Positions 26,593 through 36,136 are shown, counted from the stretch's first letter. The stretch is 64,000 nt of DNA from Acinetobacter chinensis (GCF_002165375.2 NZ_CP032134.1:248001-312000); one strand, 5' to 3'. Notes: generated from the sequence alone by a model not told the origin. Numbers and translations: made by a program.

Positions 26593-27402
26593 TCAGTAAC
26601 CCGAAATTTCACCATTTATTTTTTGTATCAGACCACTGATCCGGTGTACCTGTGTTTCAAAGCGACCATTTTCATGCAGATGCATCACACGATAGCCAGG
26701 AGCCTGTTCATCCAGGGCAAATTTTTCACTGAGCGGTTTAAACTGGACACAGGTCGATGGTGTGGAAAGAAAGGGTATGCCGTTCCACTCATGCAGGGAA
26801 TCCTGATGGACATGCCCAAACAGGACAGCCTTGATATTGTTGTGCTGCCCCAGAATATCGGTCAACTGTTCGGTATTTTTCAGTTTATGGTTATCAATCC
26901 ATCTTGATTTCATTTCAAAGGGATGATGATGACAGGCAAGGACAATGGACTGATCCTGATTGTCCTGCAGAATCTGATTTAACTGTTCCAGCTGAGCCTG
27001 TTCGACCCATCCATCGACCTTACCTTTTACAGCACTGTTCATGAGGCAGATTGACCACTGTCCAAGCTGAATGGTGTGAATTTCATCCTTATGGTCATAA
27101 AATGGAAAACATTCAGAATTATCATGATTTCCAGGAATCTGATAAAACGGGACATTCAGCGTTTCCATGAAGTTGATATAACGTTCATATGTGGAAACCA
27201 CAGGAACCTGAGCCAGATCGCCTGTATGAATAATGGCGTCAGCTTCAGGATACTTTTCCATAATATCCTGAATGACCGCTTTAAAGGTCTGCTCTGGATT
27301 TATACTGACAAAATCGAGGTCTTCCTGATCCATGAGATGGGTGTCAGTAATCTGGATAATGGTCCAGCTTTGCTGGCGCGGTGTTAATGCTGATGAAGTC
27401 AT
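26593..27402 (-). CDS. cpdA: 3',5'-cyclic-AMP phosphodiesterase / metallophosphoesterase
   Basis: A class III metallophosphoesterase like CpdA, which hydrolyses cAMP. All metal motifs are present: DTHL, HTGDLAQ, PGNHD, CHHHP and FGHVHQD. The ATG at 27402 is chosen because AAGGGGG lies five bases upstream, giving 269 residues; it starts 10 bp after nudF ends. The nudF-cpdA pair is conserved in gammaproteobacteria. The cAMP activity is inferred from family and context. Confidence 0.88.
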   Translation of the reverse strand: MTSSALTPRQQSWTIIQITDTHLMDQEDLDFVSINPEQTFKAVIQDIMEKYPEADAIIHTGDLAQVPVVSTYERYINFMETLNVPFYQIPGNHDNSECFPFYDHKDEIHTIQLGQWSICLMNSAVKGKVDGWVEQAQLEQLNQILQDNQDQSIVLACHHHPFEMKSRWIDNHKLKNTEQLTDILGQHNNIKAVLFGHVHQDSLHEWNGIPFLSTPSTCVQFKPLSEKFALDEQAPGYRVMHLHENGRFETQVHRISGLIQKINGEISGY

Positions 27403-27412
27403 GTCTGCCCCC

Positions 27413-28033
27413 TTAGACACTCCCTGTAGTATTTATACGTTGTTGCAGCCATTGCAATGCCATAATGACAGGTGCATTTTTAAGGCGACCACTGGTCAGT
27501 AAATCAGGCACATCCCTGTAATTTATAATGTGCAGTTTTATATTTTCACCTTCGTCTGGCATGCCGAAGACACCTCCCTCGCAGGGTAGATGAACGTCTG
27601 CGCTGTACAGATGAAAGATTTCTGCGCATGCACCGGCAGAAGGGTAAAATGTAAATAAGTGGGTCGGTTGCCCGATACTGCAGCCGGATTCCTCCAGGCT
27701 TTCTCTTTGAATGCAGCTCTCAGGTGATTCATCACCATCCAGAACGCCTGCAATCACCTCGAGTTGCCAGGGAGAGTCAGCATCATCCATTGCCCCGATA
27801 CGGAACTGTTCAATCAGGGCGACTTTCTGCTGTGCACTGCTGTACAGCAAGACTCCGGCAGCTTCAGGGCGACGGATCAGCTCACGTTGAGTGACAGGCG
27901 TATACTCGGTCTGATTGAACAGACGATGAGTCAGACACACTTTTTCAACCTGAATAAAACCCTGAAAAACATAGTCACGGGAGTGAATATGAACGTCATG
28001 GCTGTCATATGTGGCTTGTTTAATAATATTCAT
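27413..28033 (-). CDS. nudF: ADP-ribose pyrophosphatase (Nudix)
   Basis: NudF hydrolyses ADP-ribose to AMP and ribose 5-phosphate. The Nudix box is complete: G-x5-E-x7-RE-x2-EE-x-G as GVLDGDE...RESLEESG (about 103-125). The upstream part has the EQFRIGA substrate strand typical of ADPRases. It is the first gene of a leftward pair with cpdA. Length 206 is normal. Confidence 0.9.
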   Translation of the reverse strand: MNIIKQATYDSHDVHIHSRDYVFQGFIQVEKVCLTHRLFNQTEYTPVTQRELIRRPEAAGVLLYSSAQQKVALIEQFRIGAMDDADSPWQLEVIAGVLDGDESPESCIQRESLEESGCSIGQPTHLFTFYPSAGACAEIFHLYSADVHLPCEGGVFGMPDEGENIKLHIINYRDVPDLLTSGRLKNAPVIMALQWLQQRINTTGSV

Positions 28034-28111
28034 AAAGCACAGTCAGGATGAAAATACATCTGTTTCATCCTAACCGAGATTTTACTGAACACAAATATAT
28101 TTTTTAAGCAA

Positions 28112-30007
28112 TCATACTTTGCGGTACAAAATTTGACCATTTTCCTGCCATGCAGTTTTCATGGATCTGAGACCTTCCTCAATAACAGATTCATCATCTG
28201 TATAGCTTTTTTCATCCTGTTGATTTTGTGCATATTCACGCACATTCTGCGTAATTTTCATGGAACAGAATTTTGGACCGCACATTGAACAGAAATGCGC
28301 TGATTTGTGTGCTTCTTTCGGCATGGTTTCATCATGCATTGAACGTGCCGTATCTGGGTCCAGGCTCAGGTTGAACTGGTCTTCCCAGCGGAATTCAAAA
28401 CGTGCTTTGGACAGTGCATTGTCACGTACCTGCGCACCTGGATGACCTTTAGCAAGGTCAGCGGCATGCGCCGCAATTTTATAGGTGATAATGCCGTCTT
28501 TGACGTCTTTCTTATTCGGTAAGCCCAGATGTTCTTTTGGCGTTACATAGCACAACATTGCCGTGCCGTACCAACCGATCATCGCAGCACCAATCGCAGA
28601 AGTGATGTGGTCATAACCTGGAGCGATATCCGTGGTGAGAGGGCCAAGCGTATAGAAAGGTGCTTCCTGGCAGACTTCCAGCTGCAAGTCCATATTTTCT
28701 TTGACCATATGCATCGGCACATGTCCAGGCCCCTCAATCATCACCTGTACATCATGTTTCCATGCACGATGCGTCAGTTCACCTAAAGTACGTAATTCAG
28801 AGAATTGCGCTTCATCATTGGCATCCTGAATACAGCCTGGACGTAAACCATCCCCCAGACTGAAAGACACATCATAAGCTTTCATGATTTCACAGATTTC
28901 ATCGAAATGCGTATAAAGAAAGTTTTCTTCATGATGCGCCAGACACCACTGCGCCATGATTGAACCACCACGCGACACGATCCCTGTCAAACGATTCGCA
29001 GTCATCGGAACATAACGTAATAACACGCCTGCATGAATGGTGAAGTAATCCACGCCTTGTTCAGCTTGTTCGATCAGCGTGTCTTTGAAAATTTCCCATG
29101 TTAAATCTTCTGCCACACCATCAACTTTTTCTAAAGCCTGGTAAATCGGAACTGTACCAATTGGCACAGGCGAGTTACGAATAATCCATTCACGGGTTTC
29201 ATGAATATTTTTACCTGTCGACAAATCCATGATGGTGTCTGCACCCCAGCGGGTTGCCCATGTCATTTTCGACACTTCTTCATCAATCGAAGAGCCGAGT
29301 GCTGAGTTGCCGATATTGGCATTGATCTTCACCAGGAAGTTGCGCCCAATAATCATCGGTTCGCATTCAGGATGGTTAATATTGGCAGGGATAATGGCAC
29401 GACCTTCAGCGACTTCTTTACGTACAAATTCAGGCGTGATTTCCATCAAATTACGTGCGCCAAAATTTTGACCTGCATGTTGACGCATATCCACGCCTTC
29501 ACGCTGACGCTGATTTTCACGAATCGCAATGTATTCCATCTCAGGGGTAATAATGCCTTGTTTGGCATAATGCATTTGCGATACGTTTTTTCTTGTTTTG
29601 GCACGACGTGGTTTTTGGATATGGGCAAAACGGATTTCAGCAGTACGAATATCTTTTAAGCGTTCTTGACCAAAAGCAGAAGTGAGTGTGTCTAAGCGTT
29701 CAGTATCTTCACGTTCCGCAATCCATGTCTCACGGACATTCGGCAAGCCTTTATTCAGGTCAATTTCTACATTTGGATCGGTATAAACGCCCGATGTGTC
29801 ATAAACCATGATCGGAGGATTTTTCTCACCACCTAAGCCTGTAGGGGTATCTGTCAGTTCAATTTCACGCATCGGTACTTGAATATCTGGGCGTGAACCC
29901 TGGATATAGACTTTTTTAGATGCGGGTAAAATACGGGTCAGATCACGGGCTTCCTGCTCATGTTGAGCAAGGGCATCGACTGGGGACAGATTCGTTAACT
30001 GGTTCAT
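28112..30007 (-). CDS. thiC: Phosphomethylpyrimidine synthase ThiC
   Basis: ThiC is a radical SAM enzyme that converts aminoimidazole ribotide to HMP-P in thiamine synthesis. The C-terminal cluster motif C-x2-C-x4-C is seen as CSMCGPKFC. The ATG at 30007 (MNQLTNLSPV) is chosen because AAGGA lies eight bases upstream; the longer frame to 30079 has no support. At 631 residues it has the usual bacterial length. A TPP riboswitch lies about 155 bp upstream in its leader. Confidence 0.96.
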   Translation of the reverse strand: MNQLTNLSPVDALAQHEQEARDLTRILPASKKVYIQGSRPDIQVPMREIELTDTPTGLGGEKNPPIMVYDTSGVYTDPNVEIDLNKGLPNVRETWIAEREDTERLDTLTSAFGQERLKDIRTAEIRFAHIQKPRRAKTRKNVSQMHYAKQGIITPEMEYIAIRENQRQREGVDMRQHAGQNFGARNLMEITPEFVRKEVAEGRAIIPANINHPECEPMIIGRNFLVKINANIGNSALGSSIDEEVSKMTWATRWGADTIMDLSTGKNIHETREWIIRNSPVPIGTVPIYQALEKVDGVAEDLTWEIFKDTLIEQAEQGVDYFTIHAGVLLRYVPMTANRLTGIVSRGGSIMAQWCLAHHEENFLYTHFDEICEIMKAYDVSFSLGDGLRPGCIQDANDEAQFSELRTLGELTHRAWKHDVQVMIEGPGHVPMHMVKENMDLQLEVCQEAPFYTLGPLTTDIAPGYDHITSAIGAAMIGWYGTAMLCYVTPKEHLGLPNKKDVKDGIITYKIAAHAADLAKGHPGAQVRDNALSKARFEFRWEDQFNLSLDPDTARSMHDETMPKEAHKSAHFCSMCGPKFCSMKITQNVREYAQNQQDEKSYTDDESVIEEGLRSMKTAWQENGQILYRKV

Positions 30008-30316
30008 TGCAATGATCCTTATGAATGGCATCAACGAATCAAGCACGACCAAAAACGGTGGCAATTCAGTCTGCTTCATGGCATTTATTCGTAAATTGAC
30101 TGGATGAATAAATGGTATTTCTACTGAAACAGATAAATCTGGAGCTGTGGTTTTCAGACTGGCTTGATTCCTACGCAGGTTTTAACCTGATCAGGTTCAA
30201 CGGTACTCATCTTCATTAGATGATCTCAGCGAGGAAATACTCGCGCTCCGTCAAGCGATGGCTGAATAGTAACATGCAATCCAGCTAAAAACATCAGCCA
30301 GAAAGTTCAGCTGTAT
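30008..30316. other. Intergenic region upstream of thiC
   Basis: This 309-bp gap holds the thiC leader with the TPP riboswitch and about 60 bp to its right that should contain the thiC promoter. I see no gene in it. Confidence 0.7.
30162..30256 (-). promoter_or_regulatory. TPP riboswitch (THI element)
   Basis: Reading leftward, the conserved core is clear: GCTGAGAT, then TTGAACCTGATCAGGTTA and CTGCGTAGGAA. The closing stem P1 pairs GCTTGA (30251-30256) with TCAAGC (30162-30167). It lies in the thiC leader and should reduce thiC expression when thiamine pyrophosphate binds. No T-run terminator is visible between the aptamer and thiC, so translational control is more likely. Confidence 0.93.
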
Positions 30317-31342
30317 TTATGCTGAAAGACAGACCGCATCACTGAAACAGTCACGGTTGTCTTTCAGGACTTCAGTATTGAGTTGCAGATACTGAGTCAG
30401 CTGGACTGAGGGGTTGGCAGCGGCAGGAAGTTGTCTGCGGTCGGTATCAGACATCTGAACGAACTGGATGAATTTTCTTGCCTGATCAGCCAGTGCTGAG
30501 TTTTTTAATTGTGTCAGTGCTTCAATTTCCGCCAGGTTATCAGGAGTAACTGAGCTTTTATCACGATAATTTTCAGATACTGAAGTCTTTGGTGTGCCTT
30601 TAAACAGGAAAATGGCATAAATTTTCTGTAAGTATCGGGCATCCTGAATATAACGGCTTTTAGGATAATCCCTGACATAGCCCTCCCAAAAAAGTGCCCG
30701 TTCAGCAACTTCCTGAGCTGAAATGACCAATGCACCATCACGCAAGGTCTGCTGTATGTTCTGCTGTGCCAGGTGTTCAATAAAGACTTTTTCTGCTTCA
30801 GGCATATAGGGTGCAAAAATAATGGCGAGGTACTGCGGGCTGCGACGGTAAATCAGACTGTCCGCACCTGCATCAAACAGTTCAATATAAGCCTGTCCCT
30901 GATGTTTCAGCAGATACTGATCCCGTAGCGTAAACTGTTCAAAATGACTCTGTTGAATGGTTGGATGTTGTGCCATATCAAAAGCATACTGATGAAAAGC
31001 CTTTGCCTGCTGAGGTGTCCGTTCGACAGTTAAAAAATTACGGTACATCTGAGTGGACAGTTTTAACAGAGCGAGCTGTTCATCAGGCTGCACCAGAGGC
31101 AGGCAGACTTTCAGATCCTGGTTGATCTGTTCCAGCGCAAGCGTGGTACGTTGGGCATTGATATCGTTCATTTCCTTGTGAATGTTTTTACACAGCTGGG
31201 TCAAATCCACCGCATCTGAAATTTCCTGGTGGCTTTGTTTCTGCTCCTGGACAGGTCGATGTTCTGACTTGTCACAGCCTGTCAGGACAAGCATCGTGGC
31301 CAGAAAAAAAGAAAGGGGCAGAAAAGAAAAGTGGACAGTCAT
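30317..31342 (-). CDS. Predicted lipoprotein of unknown function
   Basis: A 341-residue protein whose leader ends in the lipobox LTGC (Cys23), followed by Asp-Lys; Asp at +2 would suggest retention at the inner membrane by the E. coli rule. The rest looks helical, with many Gln and Leu and paired cysteines near both ends (LCKNI, VCLPL, NRDCFSDAVC). I do not recognise a family. It stands between thiC and divergent tolC. No function is assigned. Confidence 0.65.
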   Translation of the reverse strand: MTVHFSFLPLSFFLATMLVLTGCDKSEHRPVQEQKQSHQEISDAVDLTQLCKNIHKEMNDINAQRTTLALEQINQDLKVCLPLVQPDEQLALLKLSTQMYRNFLTVERTPQQAKAFHQYAFDMAQHPTIQQSHFEQFTLRDQYLLKHQGQAYIELFDAGADSLIYRRSPQYLAIIFAPYMPEAEKVFIEHLAQQNIQQTLRDGALVISAQEVAERALFWEGYVRDYPKSRYIQDARYLQKIYAIFLFKGTPKTSVSENYRDKSSVTPDNLAEIEALTQLKNSALADQARKFIQFVQMSDTDRRQLPAAANPSVQLTQYLQLNTEVLKDNRDCFSDAVCLSA

Positions 31343-31623
31343 TCAGTTGCTAAACAGTTCATACAGAAAACAGCGGCTATTTTCGCGTATTCCGCCGCTG
31401 AATATGATTATAGAATTGTATAGTGTTGTGAACGGCTTTCGTTACAGCCTGAGTGCTTTTCCATAATATGTATTTTCAGGTCGATATGAAGACAGTATGA
31501 TAAAAACAGTCATAGAGTGAAGTAATGGAAAACAGAGATCATTCTTCAGCAGAACTGGGTAAATGATCAAAATAATGAGAGATGATTGAACATGGTCATG
31601 GCGGGATGGAACGCTCAATAAAA

Positions 31624-32961
31624 ATGAAAAAGATTTTACTTGGTGTCAGCATATTTTCACTGTCTTCATTCAGCTATGCACTGGATCTGGTTGAAGCGTA
31701 TCAGCGGGCAAAAAATACTGATCCATCCTGGCAGGCCAATCTGTTGCAGTATGAAGCAGATCAGCTGAATCTTGGTATTGCAAAAGGGAACCTGCTGCCT
31801 ACAGTAACCTTATCGGGAAATATCACCCGAAAAAATCAGGATCAGAACACAGACCCGATTGAGGGGATTCCGGCAGATGCACTGGTTTCTTCCGCTTCCA
31901 CGACACGCCAGATCGCACTGACCGCGAGACAGCCATTATTCCGCTGGGATGCCTGGGAAGGACTGAAACAGGTGAAAACCTCACTGAGTCTGAGTGAAGT
32001 GAATCTGAAACTTCAACAGCAGGAACATATTTTAAGTGTTGCGCAGGCATATTTTGATGTGCTGAGACAACAGGCTCTGACGGCTTCCAATGTACAGGAA
32101 GAAAAGGCGTTGCAGGAGCAGCTGAATATGATGAATGCCCGGTTAAGAGAAGGACTGGTTGCAAAAAGTGATGTCAGTGAAGCAAATGCACAGTATCAGA
32201 GTGCGCGTGCAAACCGTATTGCCACTCATGTTCAGCTGATGCTGGCACAGGAGCAGTTAGCTCAGTTGACCGGTCCATATCAGGAAAGTCTGGCAGTGCT
32301 CAGAGATGATTTTCAGTTTCAGAAACCGGTACCTGAGCGACTGGATGAATGGAACCAGATGGCACTCAGTCATAATCTGAATATTCAGCAGGCACGTTTA
32401 CAGCGAACCTATGCTGAAGATGGCAAGCGGGTTGAGCAGGCAGCGCTTTATCCGCAGGTCGAAGCAGTAGCAACTTACGGTTATGCAAAACAGACTCCTG
32501 AAAATATCATCTCTCAGAATGGACAGTTTGATCAGGTGGGTGTAGAGGTGAGCTGGAATGTCTTTTCTGGTGGTAAAACCCAGAAATCCATCCGTAAAGC
32601 CGATGTGGATTTAAAAAAACATGAAGCACAGCTGGATGCTGCCATCCGCAAAGCCAGTACAGATGTGAAAAAAGCCTATTTACAGGTCGAAACAGATCAG
32701 TCCAGGCTGATGGCAAGAAAAGCTGCGCAGGATTCATCTGAAACGGTCGCTCAGGCGTCCAGGGCTCAGTATCGGGAAGGGCTGAAAACCATGGTGGATG
32801 TACTGCTGGCACAGAGAAATGCATTTTCTGCACGGCAGGATTTTTTAAATGCACGTTTCGATTATCTGTTGAATGTTCTGAAACTTAAAGCCGCAGTGGG
32901 GCAGCTGACTGAACAGGATTTACAGGAAATGAATGCCTGGCTTGTCGAAAAGACAATATAA
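31624..32961 (+). CDS. tolC: TolC family outer-membrane channel
   Basis: An outer-membrane/periplasmic tunnel protein used by type I secretion and RND/MFS efflux systems. It has a signal peptide ending in SYA (about residue 19), then two repeats of coiled-coil and beta segments as in TolC (LDLVEAYQRAKNTDP; EVSWNVFSGGKT; YREGLKTMVDVLLAQRN). The ATG at 31624 puts the signal peptide at the N-terminus; ATGs at 31582 and 31606 are also in frame. It has no adjacent pump genes, so it is probably a shared channel like E. coli TolC. Confidence 0.88.
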   Translation: MKKILLGVSIFSLSSFSYALDLVEAYQRAKNTDPSWQANLLQYEADQLNLGIAKGNLLPTVTLSGNITRKNQDQNTDPIEGIPADALVSSASTTRQIALTARQPLFRWDAWEGLKQVKTSLSLSEVNLKLQQQEHILSVAQAYFDVLRQQALTASNVQEEKALQEQLNMMNARLREGLVAKSDVSEANAQYQSARANRIATHVQLMLAQEQLAQLTGPYQESLAVLRDDFQFQKPVPERLDEWNQMALSHNLNIQQARLQRTYAEDGKRVEQAALYPQVEAVATYGYAKQTPENIISQNGQFDQVGVEVSWNVFSGGKTQKSIRKADVDLKKHEAQLDAAIRKASTDVKKAYLQVETDQSRLMARKAAQDSSETVAQASRAQYREGLKTMVDVLLAQRNAFSARQDFLNARFDYLLNVLKLKAAVGQLTEQDLQEMNAWLVEKTI

Positions 32962-33060
32962 GTCAGTCGTTGAACTGTTGTATTGTCATAAAAGCTTCAC
33001 AATAACTGTGATTTAATATTGCCTGGAAAATTCTGTCTTTTTTGCTGAGGAGTATGTGCC

Positions 33061-33783
33061 TTGAGTTTTAATAATCCAGTGCTGAGCCACCATATTTCTT
33101 CTCAGTTTAATGAAGATCTTCAGGCTGTGAACACGAAGTTCATGACCATGGGCGGTCTGGTGGAACAGCAGGTTGCCAATGCGATTCATGCATTACTGGA
33201 TACCGATGCCAATATGGCAATGGATGTCCAGTTTCAGGACAATACTGTTAACCGTTATGAGCTTGAAATTGATGAAGCGCTGACGCTGATTCTTGCACGC
33301 CGTCATCCTGCCGCGATTGATTTACGTATGGTGATTGCCATGAGTAAAGCCAATACCGACTTGGAACGTATTGGCGATGAAGCTGCCAAAATTGCCCGTA
33401 TTGCTCAGGCTTTGTGTGAAGAGGGAGAATCTCCTCGCGGTTACATGGAAACCCGTCATATCGGCAATCAGGTACGTGTCATGATTCATGATGCGCTGGA
33501 TGCTTTTGCCCGTCTTGACGTCGATCAGGCTTTACATGTATTGCTTGCAGATGCAGATATTGACCGTGAATATCAGTCTGCGACACGGACACTGATGACC
33601 TATATGATCGAAGATCCGCGTCATATTTCCCGTGTTATTAATGTGATGTGGGTGTTGCGTTCACTTGAACGGATTGGTGATCACGCACGTAATATTGCAG
33701 AGCAGGTTATTTATATGGTGAAAGGACTAGATGTGCGTCATACCAGTATGGAAGAAATTGAGGAAAAGGTTCAGGAACGCTGA
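33061..33783 (+). CDS. phoU: Phosphate-specific transport accessory protein PhoU
   Basis: PhoU is a cytosolic two-repeat helical protein that links the Pst transporter with the PhoR kinase and represses the Pho regulon at high phosphate. The repeats carry the metal-binding patterns (NRYELEIDEALTLILARRHPAAIDLR and LERIGDEAAKIA; LERIGDHARNIAE). The start is a TTG with GAGGAG about nine bases upstream. It is alone here, not beside pst genes. A terminator follows. Confidence 0.92.
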   Translation: MSFNNPVLSHHISSQFNEDLQAVNTKFMTMGGLVEQQVANAIHALLDTDANMAMDVQFQDNTVNRYELEIDEALTLILARRHPAAIDLRMVIAMSKANTDLERIGDEAAKIARIAQALCEEGESPRGYMETRHIGNQVRVMIHDALDAFARLDVDQALHVLLADADIDREYQSATRTLMTYMIEDPRHISRVINVMWVLRSLERIGDHARNIAEQVIYMVKGLDVRHTSMEEIEEKVQER

Positions 33784-33804
33784 CACGAACTGAACCCTAC
33801 TTTG

Positions 33805-33835
33805 AAAGACATCATAAATATGATGTCTTTTTTTT
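33805..33835 (+). terminator. Terminator after phoU
   Basis: Stem AAAGACATCA (33805-33814) and TGATGTCTTT (33821-33830) with a 6-nt loop, running into T to 33835. Confidence 0.88.
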
Positions 33836-33849
33836 GCTTTTCTAAAGAC

Positions 33850-33886
33850 AAAAAAAATCCTGAATTTTGGGGGAAATCCAGGATTT
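33850..33886 (-). terminator. Leftward terminator in the phoU-yggX gap
   Basis: On the minus strand AAATCCTG (33879-33886) pairs with CAGGATTT (33855-33862) and is followed by a run of T (A run at 33851-33857 on the plus strand). No leftward gene ends here, since yggX already has a terminator at 34130. Confidence 0.6.
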
Positions 33887-34129
33887 AAATCGGGGTATTT
33901 ATCTCTTTTATCAGCAATGTAGAACATTACCGTTAAAATCAGTATAGAGAGACAACTCTGAAGTTTCATGATGCTTATTGTGAGCTAATGTTGCCTTTTA
34001 TGTACTAATGTATCGCATCTTTACATATTGAATAATATTTAATCAATTAATTGTAATAAAAGAAAATTCTGGCTGATGATCAGGCAAATGATCTCATTTT
34101 CAGGGCAAAAGTGCTTTGTGCAGATAATA

Positions 34130-34165
34130 AAAAAGAATCCCCATGTGTATGGGGATTCTTTTTCG
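34130..34165. terminator. Terminator downstream of argH-yggX
   Basis: Stem with AAAAGAATCCCCA (34131-34143) and its complement ending at 34163, loop of about four bases, with A and T runs on both sides. On the minus strand it should end the argH-yggX transcript. Confidence 0.85.
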
Positions 34166-34232
34166 ATTAAAGCCTGTGTATATCTTCGATGTTTGTCTTG
34201 AGGTGTGGAAAAACAGTGTTGACAAGGATTCC

Positions 34233-34279
34233 ACCCGAAGCATAGCTTCGGGTCTTGCGGCGTGGCGGAGCAGTGCTCC
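34233..34279. repeat. Two adjacent palindromes, REP-like
   Basis: ACCCGAAGC-ATA-GCTTCGGGT (34233-34253) is followed 13 bp later by GGAGCA-G-TGCTCC (34267-34279). The GC-rich pair sits directly after the yggX stop on the minus strand. The arrangement resembles short extragenic palindromic repeats; repetition elsewhere in the genome cannot be checked here. Confidence 0.45.
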
Positions 34280-34287
34280 ACTGATCC

Positions 34288-34557
34288 TCACTCAGGCTTC
34301 AGCCCTTCAGCTTTTTCCAATGATTCATCATTGTTGAAGAATTTTTCACGCTGTTCTTCAAGAAACTTTTTCGCATCGGGTTCAAACACGTTTAAACGCT
34401 TTTCATTGATCAGCGTAGTCTGGTGTTTTAACCATTCCTGCCAGGCTTGTTTAGAAACCGTGTCAAATAATTCCTGACCCTTTGCACCAGGGAATGGTGC
34501 AAAGTCTAAACCGTCCAGCTCTTTTTGATATTTACGGCAAAGGACTTGTCGAGTCAT
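34288..34557 (-). CDS. yggX: Probable Fe(II)-trafficking / oxidative damage protein YggX
   Basis: YggX is a small cytosolic protein that protects Fe-S clusters from oxidation in enteric bacteria. The 89 residues show the family pattern: VLCRKYQKELDGLDFAPFPG with the single conserved cysteine, then WQEWLKHQTTLINEKRLN. It lies 41 bp downstream of argH and is co-oriented. Confidence 0.92.
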   Translation of the reverse strand: MTRQVLCRKYQKELDGLDFAPFPGAKGQELFDTVSKQAWQEWLKHQTTLINEKRLNVFEPDAKKFLEEQREKFFNNDESLEKAEGLKPE

Positions 34558-34598
34558 ATCAATACTCCAAATTTAGTCTAAAATTAAACCTAAAAAAA

Positions 34599-36029
34599 TT
34601 AAGCGTAAAGTTTCTCTAAGCGTGTATAAGCACGTTCAATTGCAGCTTCAACCTGTGCAGGTGCAGTACCACCAATGTGGTTACGTGCATTCACTGAAGC
34701 TTCTAAAGTGAGTGCTTTTTCAAATACATCTGCCTGGATCAGATCAGAGAACTGTTGTAATTGCTCAAGTGTAAGTTCTGACAGATCTTTGCCTTCAGCA
34801 ACACCCAATGCAACCGCTTTACCCACGATTTCGTGTGCATCACGGAACGCAACGCCATTTTTAACGAGGTAATCAGCTAAATCTGTTGCAGTTGAGAATC
34901 CACGAAGCGCAGCTTCGCGCATGATTTCAATATTTGGAACCAATGCAGGAATCATATCTGCAAATGCCATCAGTGAACCACGAACAGTGTCAATTGCATC
35001 AAATAAAGGTTCTTTGTCTTCCTGGTTGTCTTTGTTGTATGCCAGTGGCTGACCTTTCATGAGCGTTAATAGACTCATTAAGTCACCATAGACACGACCT
35101 GTTTTACCACGGATCAACTCAGGAACATCTGGGTTTTTCTTTTGTGGCATGATCGAAGAACCTGTACAAAAACGATCAGGAATATTCACAAATTTAAACT
35201 GTGCAGAAGTCCATAGAATCATTTCTTCTGACATACGTGACAAATGCATCATGATCAAAGATGCAGCGGCATTGAATTCAATACCAAAGTCACGGTCAGA
35301 AACAGCATCTAACGAGTTTTCACATACTGCTTCAAAACCTAAAAGTTCAGCTGTATACGCACGTTCGATTGGGTAAGTTGTCCCAGCCAGTGCAGCAGAA
35401 CCCAGTGGTAAGCGGTTGACACGTTTACGACAGTCGATCAGACGTTCAGAGTCACGCACCAGCATTTCAAACCAAGCCATTAAATGGTGACCAAAAGTCA
35501 CAGGCTGTGCAGTTTGTAAATGGGTGAAACCTGGCATGATGGTGTTGGTATTTTTAGCAGCAAGACCCAGGATGCCTTTTTCTAATTTTTCTAATAACTG
35601 TAAGATGGCATCAATTTCATCACGTACATATAAACGGATGTCTGTTGCCACTTGGTCATTACGGCTACGGCCTGTGTGTAATTTTTTACCTGTAATGCCG
35701 ATACGCTGAGTGAGGCGTGATTCGATATTCATGTGTACATCTTCTAAGTCGATGCGCCACTCGAAGTTGCCTGCTTCAATTTCAGCTTTAATCGTGTTCA
35801 GACCATTGATAATGTCGTCACGTTCCTGTTCAGTCAGAACACCAACTTTAGCCAGCATGGTTGCGTGTGCAATAGAGCCTGCAATATCCTGTTTATAAAA
35901 GCGTTGGTCAAATTGAACAGATGCTGTAAATTCAGCAACAAAGGCATCAGTTGCTTCAGAGAAACGACCGCCCCACATGCCAGAAGTCTGGGCTTGTGAC
36001 GGATTTGAGGAATTAGAAGATGTGGTCAT
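34599..36029 (-). CDS. argH: Argininosuccinate lyase
   Basis: ArgH splits argininosuccinate into arginine and fumarate, the last step of arginine synthesis. The fumarase/ASL signature GSSIMPQKKNPD is present, with the early motifs MWGGRFSE, SRNDQVATD and the catalytic His region GFTHLQTAQP. Length 476 includes a short Ser-rich N-terminal extension (TTSSNSSNPSQAQTS); a Met at residue 18 (MWGGRF) is a possible alternative start. The gene is divergent from algZ. Confidence 0.95.
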   Translation of the reverse strand: MTTSSNSSNPSQAQTSGMWGGRFSEATDAFVAEFTASVQFDQRFYKQDIAGSIAHATMLAKVGVLTEQERDDIINGLNTIKAEIEAGNFEWRIDLEDVHMNIESRLTQRIGITGKKLHTGRSRNDQVATDIRLYVRDEIDAILQLLEKLEKGILGLAAKNTNTIMPGFTHLQTAQPVTFGHHLMAWFEMLVRDSERLIDCRKRVNRLPLGSAALAGTTYPIERAYTAELLGFEAVCENSLDAVSDRDFGIEFNAAASLIMMHLSRMSEEMILWTSAQFKFVNIPDRFCTGSSIMPQKKNPDVPELIRGKTGRVYGDLMSLLTLMKGQPLAYNKDNQEDKEPLFDAIDTVRGSLMAFADMIPALVPNIEIMREAALRGFSTATDLADYLVKNGVAFRDAHEIVGKAVALGVAEGKDLSELTLEQLQQFSDLIQADVFEKALTLEASVNARNHIGGTAPAQVEAAIERAYTRLEKLYA

Positions 36030-36136
36030 GTCGGCTCAATAAAATTAAAAGCAGTAATTTGAAAAAGAGTATAACAAATTCGTCTGCTGTTGCCGAAGTT
36101 CAAGTTCATCAATCTTCTGTTCAGTAGGAGAATAAT

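Larger units (their letters stand above)
33784..34287. other. 504-bp intergenic region between phoU and yggX
   Basis: The gap contains the phoU terminator, a separate leftward terminator, an AT-rich stretch (about 33,890-34,125), a bidirectional terminator at 34,130 and two palindromes at 34,233-34,279. I see no convincing protein gene. A short leftward transcript is possible. Confidence 0.6.

Noticed and set aside
28112..28200. ThiC C-terminal truncation
   Set aside because: The Fe-S motif and about 65 residues after it are present, and the length is normal.
33727..33969. Leftward 80-aa frame with a hydrophobic N-terminus overlapping the phoU end
   Set aside because: No ribosome site, it reads through the leftward terminator and into phoU antisense.
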